In this document: piece by piece, positions 43,055 through 54,860 of the stretch | Layout of the letters: every line of letters starts with the position of its first letter | How positions within the stretch are numbered: the first letter of the stretch is position 1 | NCBI GenBank assembly: GCA_015680685.1 | Contig: MNCI01033474.1 | Span: forward strand, 2,420,117 to 2,484,116 | DNA length: 64,000 nucleotides | Source of the DNA: Gnetum montanum | Lineage: Eukaryota > Streptophyta > Gnetopsida > Gnetales > Gnetaceae | Direction of reading: 5' to 3' | Position numbers and translations under genes: made by a program | Notes under the pieces: generated by a model | The model's database searches: none | What the model saw: the letters and a program-made list of their open reading frames with translations, nothing else | What the model was told of the DNA's origin: nothing

Positions 43055-46000
43055 ATATATAGAGAAAGCAGATGGTTAGAGAAATGGAAAAATTACATGA
43101 CGGATTCACATAGAGTACCACTGATATCATGAACAATCATGTATATAGATACCACTCAAAACTACTTAGGCTTACAGGTCATGTTTCATGAATCTGCATA
43201 AATATTCTTTTTATCCAGCGCAAAACTAATCACCATAGTTTATTTGCTCTTAACAATGCATTACTTCAACTGTGAGCTCACAACTCAGCAATGAACACAC
43301 CCATACAAAGTTAATACATGCACTTAATACTTAACGGCCTACCAATTAAAAAAAGGCACTGTGCTTTGTGAACAGTCCATGGAACTGGTGTTTCCATTTA
43401 AAAAGACATAACCATCACCTCATTTATGAATTTCATAAGATTAAGGCATGGGAGTCAGAAAATTAAAAAGACATGTAACATACAAATATGTGAACAACGA
43501 TATCATTTAACCTTCAAAGAACATGTAGAAACTATTTAAATGGGAGATTGGGAGTGTAATTTCCTTCCCCCAAATTACCATAATGGTTTAATTCAATAAC
43601 ACTTATGGTAATTGGTAACAGCACCTAAATCGTCAAGCTGATGTTTACAATATCCAAAATGAATGTGCTTCTTTTCCAAAATAAGAATTATTTACAATGC
43701 TCATGATAAAATGACAGCTATCACCAATCACCAACACATCCCAAACAATCCAAAACATTTTATAATAAGCTTATTTTATTATGATCTAAAAATTTAAAAA
43801 AAGATTTGCTCTGTAACTTCTTCAGTAACTGGAACATATACATGAAGATGAAAACAGAAAAACCTCTTCAATCAAACTGTAAAATGTTAAAATAAAACCT
43901 ATTCAGTACTCTTGCATTTAAAATAAAACCAAAACTAAACTTTTTTATTACATGACATATTGTCATGATAAATCCGGAGTTGATTTAATAATCAGAGACT
44001 CCCAAGCATGCCTTGTTAAATAAACAAAAGTCATTTGGCATAATTTAGTTTTAGATATTTCTTTTACAAAATTTCTTTGTCTTAGCATAAACCATTGCAA
44101 TTGAATGTATAAACTGTGAAATGCATGTCACAAGTTTTACCAATAAGTTTCACACTGTTAATTGAAAAACATAACATGATAAAATAAAAAAATCAAAAAT
44201 AGTTTTTTAAAAAGGAAAAAACAGGAAAATACATGTATGAATGAAGCCTAATCCATTTTTAAGGTACAACTTTCAAATAAAAAAAGGCTTTGTATAAATA
44301 AAATCTTTGAAGGAATGACTTGCATATCCAACGATACACAAGTTATAAATGCCTTCCAAATTTTGAGATACAAAATATCAGAAAATTTGTGTATGCATTC
44401 TTCAGACCAAACACATACAAATTGCATTGCTGAAACAGTAAATATTAATGAAATTTAATAATTGTTTCTAGCCTATTTGCAAGTTCTACCATCATAAAAT
44501 GTGATCAACATAGTACACGGTGGCTTGAATGCTCTAATGAGAAAGTTCCGGTGGTGATTATAACATAATAAGTGGCAAAAGAAAATTAAATTATAACTTG
44601 AACAACAATTATTTTAGAATTAGCTAACAGATAATTTTCACTAAACCATAACATTTAACAAAAAGAAAACCAATGTTGTTGAAAGCTTTATGCATAAATG
44701 CGGCTTGGCTGGATTTGTGTTTTATTAATGTTTTAATGGCCAACTGACTGTCTGACATCATCTAGATGGCTAAATACATATTTCTAGCATGATAGCACAA
44801 CCTCACGTCATATCCCTTTACTAGAAGGCCAAAGTCCGGAAGACAATTGCAAGTGGGTACCATGTGCATTTATGTATGAATTTACAATATTTTATAACTG
44901 GAGCAAATGAAAAAAACAATTAAAAAAGCACAAATTTATGTTGCAGAATTTTTATAAAAAAAACAGATAAAGGAAAAATTACCATATTGAAAGTACAGTG
45001 TTATTACGAATTTGTAAAAACAGCACCAAAAGCCTGCAACATCATAAAAACAAATTAGTTTAAAATTTTTACCTAATATGCCCATTTTCATTTTCAAAAA
45101 TATCTTTAAAGTATCCATGAAATTATTCATTTCCATAAAAAACCATTACATGTTTAATAATGCATATAAATTCACCAAAGCAGGAGTGCCTCTTTGTTAC
45201 AAAATTGCAAGCATCTTTTCTTTATGGTGAACACTAAAGTTTCCGCTTAGCAATTAATAATGCTCTGATCTTTTAGCCTGTACATTTATCCATTTAAACA
45301 AATTTTTTAGCCATATAAATCTGACATTCTTGATCATTTCTATTTTCTCAAGTATCTTAATTCCTCTGAAGGATTTCTTTTATGTTGTGCTTTTTGTTAA
45401 AAAATTTATGATTCTTCCCTTTTCAATATTGTTCAACTAAGTTTATACATAATTTTAGAGAGCCCCCTAATCGATTGAGCAAGGGAGAAATTTTACGGGA
45501 GATAATAAGTTACTCAAAATTCCATATATTTTTTTATTAGATTCATATTTCATAGATGATATCTTAAGGAATGTATGATAGTACTTGAATTGTCAGGACA
45601 TTTCATACTGAGTAGATTGTAATTCATAAAGCAAACACACAACAATAATATAAAGCTTGTATAGAAAAACAATAGGCAAAATTATAAAGAAATACATCAA
45701 AATAACAATATATTGAAAGATGAGGATAGACAATTTTATAACATTTAGAGGTAGATACAGTCTTTTTCAAATTTCAATAAACTTCAAGTAGTAGCCCTCA
45801 GATTCTATGGTCCACAACACTAGCTGAGTTCATCCTAAATGGAGGGAAGAGGGCTACTGAAATTTTCAACAGTGCATGTCGGTTGACACTTTATCATGAT
45901 AAATGGAAATGGAAATGCTTAATTACGTCCTTACAATGTTTTTAATTGTATTCCATGTAGCAATCAATGCTTGAATTACAGGTTTGCTTCATGGATCAAG

Positions 46001-46430
46001 ACCTCTGAGCGCTTTCATTTTGCACAATTTTGATTCCAGTGAAACTGTCTCCGATGATTAAAGTGGCTAAGAACAATGTAAGAACAAGATGGTAGAACTT
46101 TAATTTTAATTTAGGAAAATATAGGTATTTCTTTCGTTTGTTTCATGAATTTTGACCAAAATCTAGCAAAATGATACTGCTTACATAAAAAGATTCGAAG
46201 ATGAACGTTAAAGGTACTCACATGATTGCTTCTGACCAGCAATACAACATCAAACATGAGTTGATCATCTGTTTGTCCTCAAGAACTCTAGGATTTTAGT
46301 CTTGATTGACAGCAGCAGAAAAGAAGCCTTGTGACTTGGTTGGCTACCGTAAGATTTTTCCGAGTTTCATCAAAGTATATTCAAAATCGGAGACCCGTCG
46401 CTGAACTTCATTCAAGTAAAGTGACCGCTT
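43055..46430. other. No recognised coding sequence
   Basis: AT-rich sequence between the VPS26-like and ABCG-like fragments. If VPS26 is a real gene with long introns, its upstream exons would lie here, but I could not find the N-terminal block. No repeat structure evident. Confidence 0.4.
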
Positions 46431-46439
46431 GCTCAGTAA

Positions 46440-47720
46440 ACAGTAACGGAGATTTATGCATACCTGGTTGTGATGCACTGTCATTACCAGAGTACAAAGG
46501 GCGTTGAAAAGGAAGATGTAACCTGTTAACACGGCATATGCATCAATACAATTATCTGATTTTAAAAAAAAAATAATTCTGCAATTGAAATTTGAATTGT
46601 CACCGTAGGAATGTAGGATAGAAACCAATCAGGACAGTATGCGATTGCAACCCAAACTAGTGCCTCAACTGCAGAAATTGGTAACTTAAAAATCCATGCG
46701 GCTAACGTATATGCTCAAGTATGAACGAAGAATATTTCTGTACTGGTAAAACAGAGCAAGCCCTTCCACAGGCCAGTAGCACTTCCTGGATCTCTACTAA
46801 GCTCAGGCGTGAACAATAATGTTGTTTCAATGGAAGCCAGTATCATGATCTGTATTAGAGTTCGATTCAGTTGCACATATTGCAATAGATAAAGCTAAAA
46901 AGTCCTCAGTGAGTACATAAATTTCAATTCAGAATTATTAATTACTAGACAACAGAATTTATTAAGAAATTAGTTAGTTACATAACTGAATCATTTTGAA
47001 AAAAACTGTAGTTTTATTTTGTCCAAAAGACCTTACAGGAACACACATTCCTGTAGAAGAATTGTAAACGCATTCAACGTATTCAACGTGTTTCATGTGG
47101 GGATTAAACTTGCAAGAAGAATTGTGAATGGGGATTAAATTTGCAAGAGAATTGTCGGTTTTCTGTAACAGGGAAATAACCATGCTGCTGCTGCAGCCTT
47201 GAAAACTCGTATGAGAAGCCACTGACCTTTAATAGCCTCCACGAATTCCTCTACGTACCTATGAGGTTAGTAAGTGAGTAAATACTGTTCTTTGTCCTTC
47301 TTGGATGTCACCTGAACAAGTAGCAAACAGAGCAGTCCAACATTTTTAATGAGATTTCAGGTAACGAAAACTCATAATAACTTACATTTCAACGACTAGC
47401 AAAGTATTCAAAAGAAAATACAATAATTCCGGAGATAGAAGTGAAACCACCTCCTCCTGCAAAAATTCAGGGCACTTGAAGCCCATCCATGGTCTTCAAA
47501 AATTCCAAAATATGTTACACGTGGTTCCTGATCTGCCCCTCCGAAAACAAAAGTACACTGTTCGAACAGAGCAGTTGCTGCACTTACTATCATTTTAACT
47601 GTCCAGACAACCCTACAATTACTGCAAGTCGTTTCTCGGTAACTTATTTAACAGAGAAGAAAAACTAGTTAAACGTACCAGCAGTAGTAACACATTGCTT
47701 TCTGCTCTCCGGATAGATAT
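46440..47720 (-). pseudogene. ABCG/PDR-type ABC transporter gene fragment
   Basis: Minus-strand pieces in family order. A damaged signature LSGEQK followed, after a frame change, by VTTAGTF (about 47710-47670; cf. SGGQKKRVTTGEM). After an intron-like GTACG...TTGCAG, IVG (about 47620). Then SEGQIRNH (about 47550), ILEF (about 47510) and GFKCPEFLQEEV (about 47490), matching the region after the first ATPase domain. Then a membrane-domain stretch in one frame with a single stop (about 46850-46615): QIMILASIETTLLFTPELSR and AYTLAAWIFKLPISAVEALV. A short exon-like GYIFLFNALCTLVMTV flanked by AG and GT lies at about 46465-46522. Large parts are deleted. PDR transporters are about 1400 residues; this is a remnant of the first half. 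Confidence 0.7.
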
Positions 47721-47724
47721 AGTT

Positions 47725-48894
47725 TCAGCACAGTTGTTGCACTTTCGTTTTGCAAGCGGTGCGTAGAGTATGATTTGCAGACAAAGGGTTCGACGGGAAC
47801 CACTTGATAACTGAAGTTATGATGGTATGTGAATTTGCCGCCGGTTCTCTCTTTTTTATGTTTTTTGGTTGTTGTCTTTTTCCCAATTTTGGAAGGTTGA
47901 TAGTAAGGATAGGGTACTTGTTTTTCTTTTTCCATTTTTGAAAGGTTGAACAGTAAGGATAGGGTCCTTACCACCGAAGTAGTAATAGGTTTCATAATTA
48001 TGCATTTTAATGTTGCAATATGAATGCAGGAAAAAATTTAGTTGATGTCTCTTCCAAAATAAAACTTGTGTTATTTTTTTGCATTTAATAGAAGCAGGCG
48101 GGATAGGAAGAATTATTTTTTAATCATATGAGGTAGCAGATTGTTCTTTTAATGAAGTTACAAAGAGAGAAGCATATTGTTGTTAGCATTTTTAAAAGTT
48201 TTTCTTTTATTTTTAGTTTTTCTTTTCAATTTTTTTCTGCGTTTCCGTGAAACGCGCACAGCGGGAACGAGCCCCAAGGAATACCCATTCAACACGTTGC
48301 GGCCCATCTTTGCTTTGCAAAATTATTTGGCTAAGGTGTGTTTTTCTGGTAACATTGGTGCCTGTGATCGAACAATAATTGATTTTGGCTTATTCTCTAT
48401 TCTTTTCTTGATTAATTGCATTTACACTAAAGAAGTAATGCTTTATTTCTTCTTAGGTTACAAAGATAACCATTCAACAATTATTTCTTTCTACTATAAA
48501 AACAATTATTGACACACTTTAATTATTGCTTCTTTGATTGCCTAACTTGTTAATGATTTCTTTTAGTTTAACCCCTTGCTATACGATAGCAAAATAAATG
48601 TGACCCACTAAATATGAGTGGTCCACTAGAAAGGTACTTAATTGCAATTATATTTGAAGAAGTAAACAAGAAAAAAATTTACGTTAAAAATAATTAATTG
48701 TTCTCTTTATTACCCAAGGTTAAGATTTAAGATTTTTTATTCGACTATCTTTGTGTAAGTAAGTATTATGTTGATGTTGATGTAATGCTTGGCCTCATTT
48801 TTTATTACTTTAATTACCTTTTTTCCATTCAAAATGATATTAACATATGTGATGTTACAACTACTTCAATTGTATGGAACCAAGCCAATATAGT
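47725..48894. other. No recognised feature
   Basis: The frame 48177-48512 has no motif I recognise. Composition is AT-rich with one more GC-balanced patch at about 48240-48310. Upstream parts of the ABCG fragment would be expected here but were not found. Confidence 0.35.
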
Positions 48895-48998
48895 TGTCTA
48901 GATAGTTAGGTGATATATCACTAGTCATTATCTTCCCAATCACACCTATGTGGGGCTAGTTTATATGGTTAAGTGTAATCAATGTATATCATAATGAT
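48895..48998 (-). repeat. Older minus-strand LTR, left part (split by insertion)
   Basis: GTTAGGT, CATTATCTTCCCAATCACAC and TATATGGTTAAGTGTAATC align with the minus-strand LTR at 17579-17760, with internal deletions. It ends at ATGAT where the element 48999-55699 inserted; the remainder is at 55705-56363. The left boundary is approximate. Confidence 0.65.
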
Positions 48999-49865
48999 TG
49001 ATGAGTCATGGTCTGTTAGGCCCAATTATCGGAGTCCAGTTATCGAAGTCGCGATATCGCATCAAGTGTGATATCGTGTACGTGATATCGCATCAACTGT
49101 GATATCGTGTACGCGATATCGCAGCCTGCCGCAATGTCTATAAATAAAAGGCAGCACACTTGGTTTTGGGCATTAGTTCTTAGATTTTATTGTAAGTTTT
49201 TAAGTTTAGATTTCTCTCAACCCTTTCCTCCCAGTGCATGCCCACAATGTGGTGATTGTAATTGTACGACATCCTTATTCAAGTGTGACGTACTTGGACA
49301 CGCACATGACCAAAAATAAAGATCAAGATTACTTCATCATTGCAGCATTCACTTAGCTTAATTATTTATTTAATTGTTATTTACTGCTTTCTTAGTTAAT
49401 CTCTTCTCACCCTAAACTCCTGTTAAACACAGAATGAGTACGACTTGATTACGAGCATTTAAGTGTGACTACTTGGTAGCCCAGTAGCGTACCTAGGATC
49501 TACGCTTGGTAATCCCAGTGGTAGTCGTGCACAAAGTCCAAGATGTGTACGGATGATTGAGGAACGGATACTCATCGCACTTAGGCTAGCTTAGATCCTC
49601 TCTCACCCTTTCTCTCTTAGCTTAGTTAATATTACCTTCCATTATACCCAGGAGTAGCGTTAGCATAGGAACACATCATACACCTCATTCTGGACTAAAC
49701 CATATGTGACAAAGTTAACACTAGTCCAAATGGGAAGACAACGAACTACGACCTAAGGATAACTGTCTTGATATCACAACTAGTCCGTTTGCGAAGTTCA
49801 ACCAGATCATGCGTGAAACGCTCGTATTTGTATGGTTGAGTGTAGGGGTACCTCATCACTCATCA
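48999..49865 (+). repeat. 5' LTR of the pol-less Athila-like element
   Basis: 867 bp, TGATGAG...CTCATCA. Contains the GATATC array (about 49045-49122), TATA box CTATAAATAAAAGG (49138-49151), an AATAAA signal (49315-49320), and then a long U5. It is about 28 bp longer than the 3' LTR because of an extra ~31-bp unit in the GATATC array. Confidence 0.9.
49050..49122. promoter_or_regulatory. GATATC palindrome array and adjacent TATA box
   Basis: Five GATATC sites in about 70 bp, arranged as GCGATATCGC (49051-49060) and two composite palindromes GATATCGTGTACGTGATATC (49070-49089) and GATATCGTGTACGCGATATC (49101-49120), ending about 20 bp before the TATA box at 49138. A ~31-bp unit is tandemly duplicated. 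Position and recurrence in the related minus-strand LTRs suggest a U3 enhancer or factor-binding array. Confidence 0.6.
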
Positions 49866-49866
49866 T

Positions 49867-49884
49867 TGGCGCCATTGCCGGGGA
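49867..49884 (+). other. Primer-binding site, Asp-tRNA type
   Basis: TGGCGCCATTGCCGGGGA, one base after the LTR end. One difference from the standard Athila-type site complementary to the tRNA-Asp 3' end. Confidence 0.85.
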
Positions 49885-50006
49885 CGATGCTAGTTATCTA
49901 GATTAGTTATATCATACAAGGTCACTGTATAGGAATTCACAATATATCTTTTAGGAAGAAATAATTATAAAAAGTCACATATAAATTCACACACAATTTC
50001 ACAACC

Positions 50007-51992
50007 ATGCCTCTCCTACAAGACTATAATGATGTCACATCTAGTGAGGAAGTTCATTGGAGAACCAACGAACTATATGACAATGAAGATTGGAGTACGC
50101 AACCCAAGGTGGGGGTTTCTTATAAACATAAACGGAAACAACGTCATCCCAATGCATGAAAGCATAACTTACTCGATGACGATGAACCCCCACTAGCCAC
50201 TACAAGCCTAACGCAAATACAAGAGGTTATTCAAATCTCCCGTAGGCATCGTAAAGAGAGTCATCTACCCAGGCTCGATTTAAACAACTTCCCTAATTTC
50301 TCAGGAGGCTATGACTTAGATCCGCATAAACAGTTACAAGCCTTCTACGATGCCTGCGCATGGAACAACATTGATAACAGTTGGCAAAAACTCAAGCTCT
50401 TCCCTATGAGACTCATTGGCCAAGCAAAAGTATGGTATAGATTGTTAAAACCAAATTCAATACGAAGTTGGCCAACAATGGGAGAACTCTTTAACGAAAG
50501 ATATCAAACCTACGCAAGAGTGTCAGCCTTGAGGAAACAAATCCAAGAGTGGAAACAAGCATAACATGAACCCTTGGACATGGCCTTAGAAAGATATTAT
50601 GCACTGTTAAACAACTGTCTAGGCCATGGGTTCTCCGAGGAAAGGCTAATGTACCATATCATTGATGGGCTACATAATGAAACAAGATAGACCCTAGGCA
50701 TGTATGCCCAAGGTCAACTATACGAACTATGAACCCATCAAGTCCAAGAGCTTATTAAGCAGGTAGCAAAAGAAGAAGGAGAAATGGCTAGATGGGAGAG
50801 TGTTGAAAAACATCAATGGGACCAAAATCTCAACTTAACAAAGGTCCATAAGCACAAAAAGGAGAAATCAACCAATCTCAAGGAGAAAAAACCATCTTTG
50901 CCAATACCACAATCATTAGAGGAATTCAAGGCAAAGATTAATAAGATGTTGGAATGGATGCATAAAAAGTGTGGAGAATTTATCGACATTATTGGAGATA
51001 GAGTTTTGACAACCCGAGAAGCAGGACAAAGTATCAGTAGACAATCGGAAAGAAGGGATAAGGAAAATAAGAGCTCAACTGCCAATCACATGTGTGAATG
51101 CAACATTTGCCTGTACGATCACCCCAAGGGCCAGTGCCCAATCTTGTTACATTTATATGAGCATTGGGGAAACACATTACACCCAGAGTTTGTACACAGA
51201 CACTGTGTTCAATCACAATGGCAACAATCCCAGTTGTGGGGGAAGCCAGCCCTAAACTGGAGACACCCTTCATATCATCCGAATCCAAATGCTTATCTAG
51301 TCTAATACCTTGTTTCTCCAACTAGGCCAACATACTCTATCTCACCGCATTATCATTCTCCTCAATACTATCAGCCCATGTCTTCAACACAACCACCACC
51401 TTATGCACCTTACACTTCTCCTAATTTTCAACATTCTCATCCTTTCCCTCCTTCTACATCGCCACCAACTATTCCCAAGGTATCTGCACCACAGCAACAA
51501 CCCCCGAATGTTACTTGTGCTACTATTTCCAACAGCAGGGAGAGACCTCAGTAACATCGAAGGCATCCCTTATTTAGAAATGACCCTAGGAAGGGACAAC
51601 ATAATTCCAAGGCCATTGTATCCTCCAATTCAGCACAAGTCCAACCCTGTGGTGCACCCTTGCCTTCGAACCCAATGCCTCATGTCACTTCATCAGGGCC
51701 ACCAATTAACACTCCAAAAACCATACGGCCCAATGAATACAGCCATGGAGAGCGACATCCCAATCCTTGCATACCATCTTACAATCACAAATGTCATAGT
51801 GGGTCAATTCTTTATCCAAAAACCACATCTTACAAATTGCCCTACTATGCTTACTATAATCAGGTGTGTGAACCCCAATGGGGTAAGTATGACCAAGTTC
51901 CAATACTTCCAACATGCAAGGATCCTCAACTTTCATTTGTTAATCCTTGCCATGCTCAACCGTTTAGTTATGGGGGATATTCCCCATTCTAA
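50007..51992 (+). pseudogene. gag of the pol-less Athila-like element (few stops, one frame)
   Basis: A single frame from ATG 50007 to TAA at 51992 (661 codons) with only a handful of in-frame stops and no frameshift. The N-terminus SSEEVHWRTNELYDNEDWST is shared with the gag at 63116. Capsid-like core: NFSGGYDLDPHKQLQAFYDA (about 50300-50360), KVWYRLLKP and TMGELFNERYQTYARVSALR. Zinc knuckle CNICLYDHPKGQC (about 51102-51140) with CX2CX3HX4C spacing. The last ~220 codons are Pro/Gln/Tyr/Ser-rich. Most stops fit C-to-T changes (CAA to TAA, CGA to TGA) judged against relatives. Gag forms the particle and binds element RNA. Confidence 0.85.
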
Positions 51993-53909
51993 TAACAAGT
52001 AGGATTAATAACTACTTTTCATTTTCTTTAATTTTACAACTTTTTATTTTCAACTTTTTGTTTTCCAGTTTTTTAGTTCTCAATTTCTTATTTTGTTATT
52101 TTATCTTTTTGTCTTTTTACATTTTTATAAGTAATCTCATCTACGAATAAAACACTCATGTGACTCATTGGTTGAGGTGTGTTCTATGTTATCAAGTCTT
52201 GAGTAATCAATTATTTGGACAGTGAGCCCATTACACCCACTCATCCACTCTACAAATAAGAGGTTCTATTCGAGGGTACAGTGATATTCTTGACATTCTT
52301 GAAACTTAAAATTAATTTTGTGTTCATTGTACCCAAAATGAAGAAGGATGGACCAAGAGGGAATGATTAGGATGTGACATCAAGGGGACTTGCAGATTCT
52401 CTTTGGTGACATCTATGAGAGTTATCATGCAATGTGGTTGTACTAAGATCCTTGTAGATCTAATGAAAAATGGGAGTAAGAGTAATCAAAAGGGCACTCA
52501 AAAATCCAATTTTGTTCTAGGGGGTCCCACTGGAAAGATATGCATCCATGCTTGAAGGTTGGCAGCTTCTTTGGATTCAGTAAAGAGAAAAAAAGAAAAA
52601 AAAAGAGAAGAAAAGAAAAGCAGACAAAGGAAGTGCCACAATACAAATATCACTCCTCCCTTGAACAAAATGCCAAGTGATCATATGCCTTGTTGTTCTG
52701 GTACTCTCATAGTAGCTCATCATGGGATGAAACAATGCGGTGTCACTGATCAGAGGAATGGACTTGGTCCTGATCTTGGAACGACGGGTTAATGACACCT
52801 TAATCATGCATTACATGCAGGATTCACTATGCCCTGGGTCAGTTACCTCATGTCCCAATCTCTACAATCCCTTCTATAGTTCGTCTCATCTCACTGTTCA
52901 TGTAATTGTAGCTTATGTCGTGTGTAACGTAGAATTCTTACCTCATTTCGATGATATTTACATGTGTGTGTTTTGTGGAATCAATGTGGATTACATTTAA
53001 CCCTTCGAGTGCCCACAAACACTTTTAAGTGTGGTTACACAAGGGCATTAAAGGTTGGAACTTGCTTTGGGGAGGACCTACTTGCATAATTTTTGTAATT
53101 TGCACTCATGACCCATCTTCCACACACCATTTATTACCCTTAGCATATTGCCAAAGATTTTCTTTTCCTTATTACTATCCCTCCGATTCAATGTTCCTAT
53201 GAACCATCACATAGCCTTTTTCTCAATCATCTGAGGTCCTTATTGATAAATTTCACATCATCATAATTTTCGTGCCTTCAGAACTAGTTGAATTACCCTG
53301 GAACCCTTTAACAATCATCTAGATGTCCTTAGTTTACATCATTTAATTTCAAAAAAATATATTAAAAATTCGGTACATTCTCTAAGTGCCCTAACTTCAA
53401 TAAAAATATATATACGTGACCCCCCTATGCTAATCAACATCATTTGCAACTGTTCACGCAGGGCAAGTTTTTCAAATTCCTCTCTACGACTCGCAATTGC
53501 GCATCCCTTGCATTCATATCCATAACTCGCTCGTTGGTACTCCGATTTTCATTCTGTTTGAACCTACTTGAACCTAGAGTGTTCAGCTTAGTCGTGGGGG
53601 AGGGGCACATGCTGAATAGCACATAAATTTTTTGAAATTCATCATCACATGAAGGACATCTTTAAGGGTAATTTGTTGTAAAATTAAGAATAAAATGTGT
53701 CAAAAACAATTTCATCCCCTTAGCTATACCAAAAAATTAAATTTGGAAACCACCTAAGCAAAGAGGACTCAACATTATAATCTTTCGAGGACATGTTTTT
53801 CCAATAATTAACATCACACGGAAATAAAGTAAATCTATTAAGGCAAGCAGTAAGGTATAACCTAACTTTGGTAACAACCTTACTAACGATTGGTCCCGTG
53901 TGATTGTAG
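51993..53909 (+). other. Non-coding spacer where pol would be
   Basis: Begins with T-rich sequence (52010-52140). It contains an A/G tract (about 52578-52625) and a GTGGGGGAGGGG run (53595-53606) that marks the post-pol junction in relatives. No RT, protease or integrase motifs on either strand. Confidence 0.6.
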
Positions 53910-54677
53910 ATGGCCCCGAAACGCAGACAATAGGAAGGTCCTACTCAAGGTACAATCAAACGACCTAGGAGAGGTGAAGGATAAGTTCCTACCGAACAAC
54001 ATGAAAAGTAGGAGGAACAATCATTTAGTATCCACCAAGAAGACCCTACTACTGTACAATCAAGGTAAGTAGAAGGAGGAGCTGTTGCAGAGTCTGAACA
54101 GGGATGATATCTCACGTTTCCCCAGGATTGTGTTCAGACCATCCATGAAAGGTCCATATTCACTGTAGTGATCATGGAATTAAACTTTGTACCTTTCACA
54201 AAATTTTCTCCGGAGGCTGTTAGGGATCACCTCAAAGGGTCCCCGTTATGGCCTACCCTCTCTGAAAGCATTGCCTAGTACTTAGGGGAAATGTACCAAT
54301 TTTGGCACAATAAAGAAGAAGGCACCATGGTTAACAATTGTGGTGTGACTATTGATTTCTCTATTCAATCCATTTTGGAAGTATTAAATCTTTCAAATAT
54401 AGGGCCAAAGGTTGCTCAGAACCAGCTGGACACTTTCAGAACTAAGCAACTTAATAAACTATTGACAGAGAATAAAAGGGTGGTAGAAGAAAAAGAGAAG
54501 GCTGACTGGGATACCTCTATGGCGCAAGCGCAAACTTACACGCACGCCAAGGCACTTAAGGCCTTACAAAAGGAGAAACTCTAGGCCATACTTCAATGCC
54601 ATCAAATCCCAAGACCTAGAGCACAAGAAAAGGGAAAGATAGCCATGGAGGGGCCACCGCCACCAGGAACTACATGA
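53910..54677 (+). pseudogene. Second ORF (env-position ORF2), function unknown
   Basis: A frame from ATG 53910 (MAPKRRQ, basic start) to TGA 54677, 255 codons with several stops in the first half and an open run from about 54170. The second half includes TIDFSIQSILEVLNLSNIGP and a charged helical stretch with NKLLTENKRVVEEKEKADWD (predicted coiled coil). The position between pol and the 3' LTR is that of Athila ORF2/env-like proteins, which are poorly conserved. The basic N-terminus could be a nuclear signal or nucleic-acid-binding tail. No signal peptide or membrane segment is visible, so an envelope role is not supported. Confidence 0.6.
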
Positions 54678-54847
54678 GTTCCATCCAATTTTGTAATCAT
54701 AGGATTTTCTTTTGTGTTGTCTCTCAATTTTGTTCTGACTCCACATTGCGGCATGAATCCATTCTAGTCAGTCAATAATCCCATACCTATCCACTATGTA
54801 ATCAATGGAGCTTTTTCTCACTTTAACTTGAGGACGAGTTTTCATTC

Positions 54848-54860
54848 AGTTGTGGGGGTA
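54848..54860 (+). other. Polypurine tract
   Basis: AGTTGTGGGGGTA immediately before the 3' LTR start, identical in type to the minus-strand tract at 18387-18400. Confidence 0.85.

Noticed and set aside
48177-48512. 111-codon open frame
   Set aside because: AT-rich and T-run-driven, with no recognisable domain or splice context.
51310-52002. 230-codon open frame
   Set aside because: Alternate frame of the Pro/Gln-rich gag tail, which reads in the 50007 frame.
53910-54677. Envelope protein
   Set aside because: In the env position, but no signal peptide, cleavage site or membrane segment is visible.
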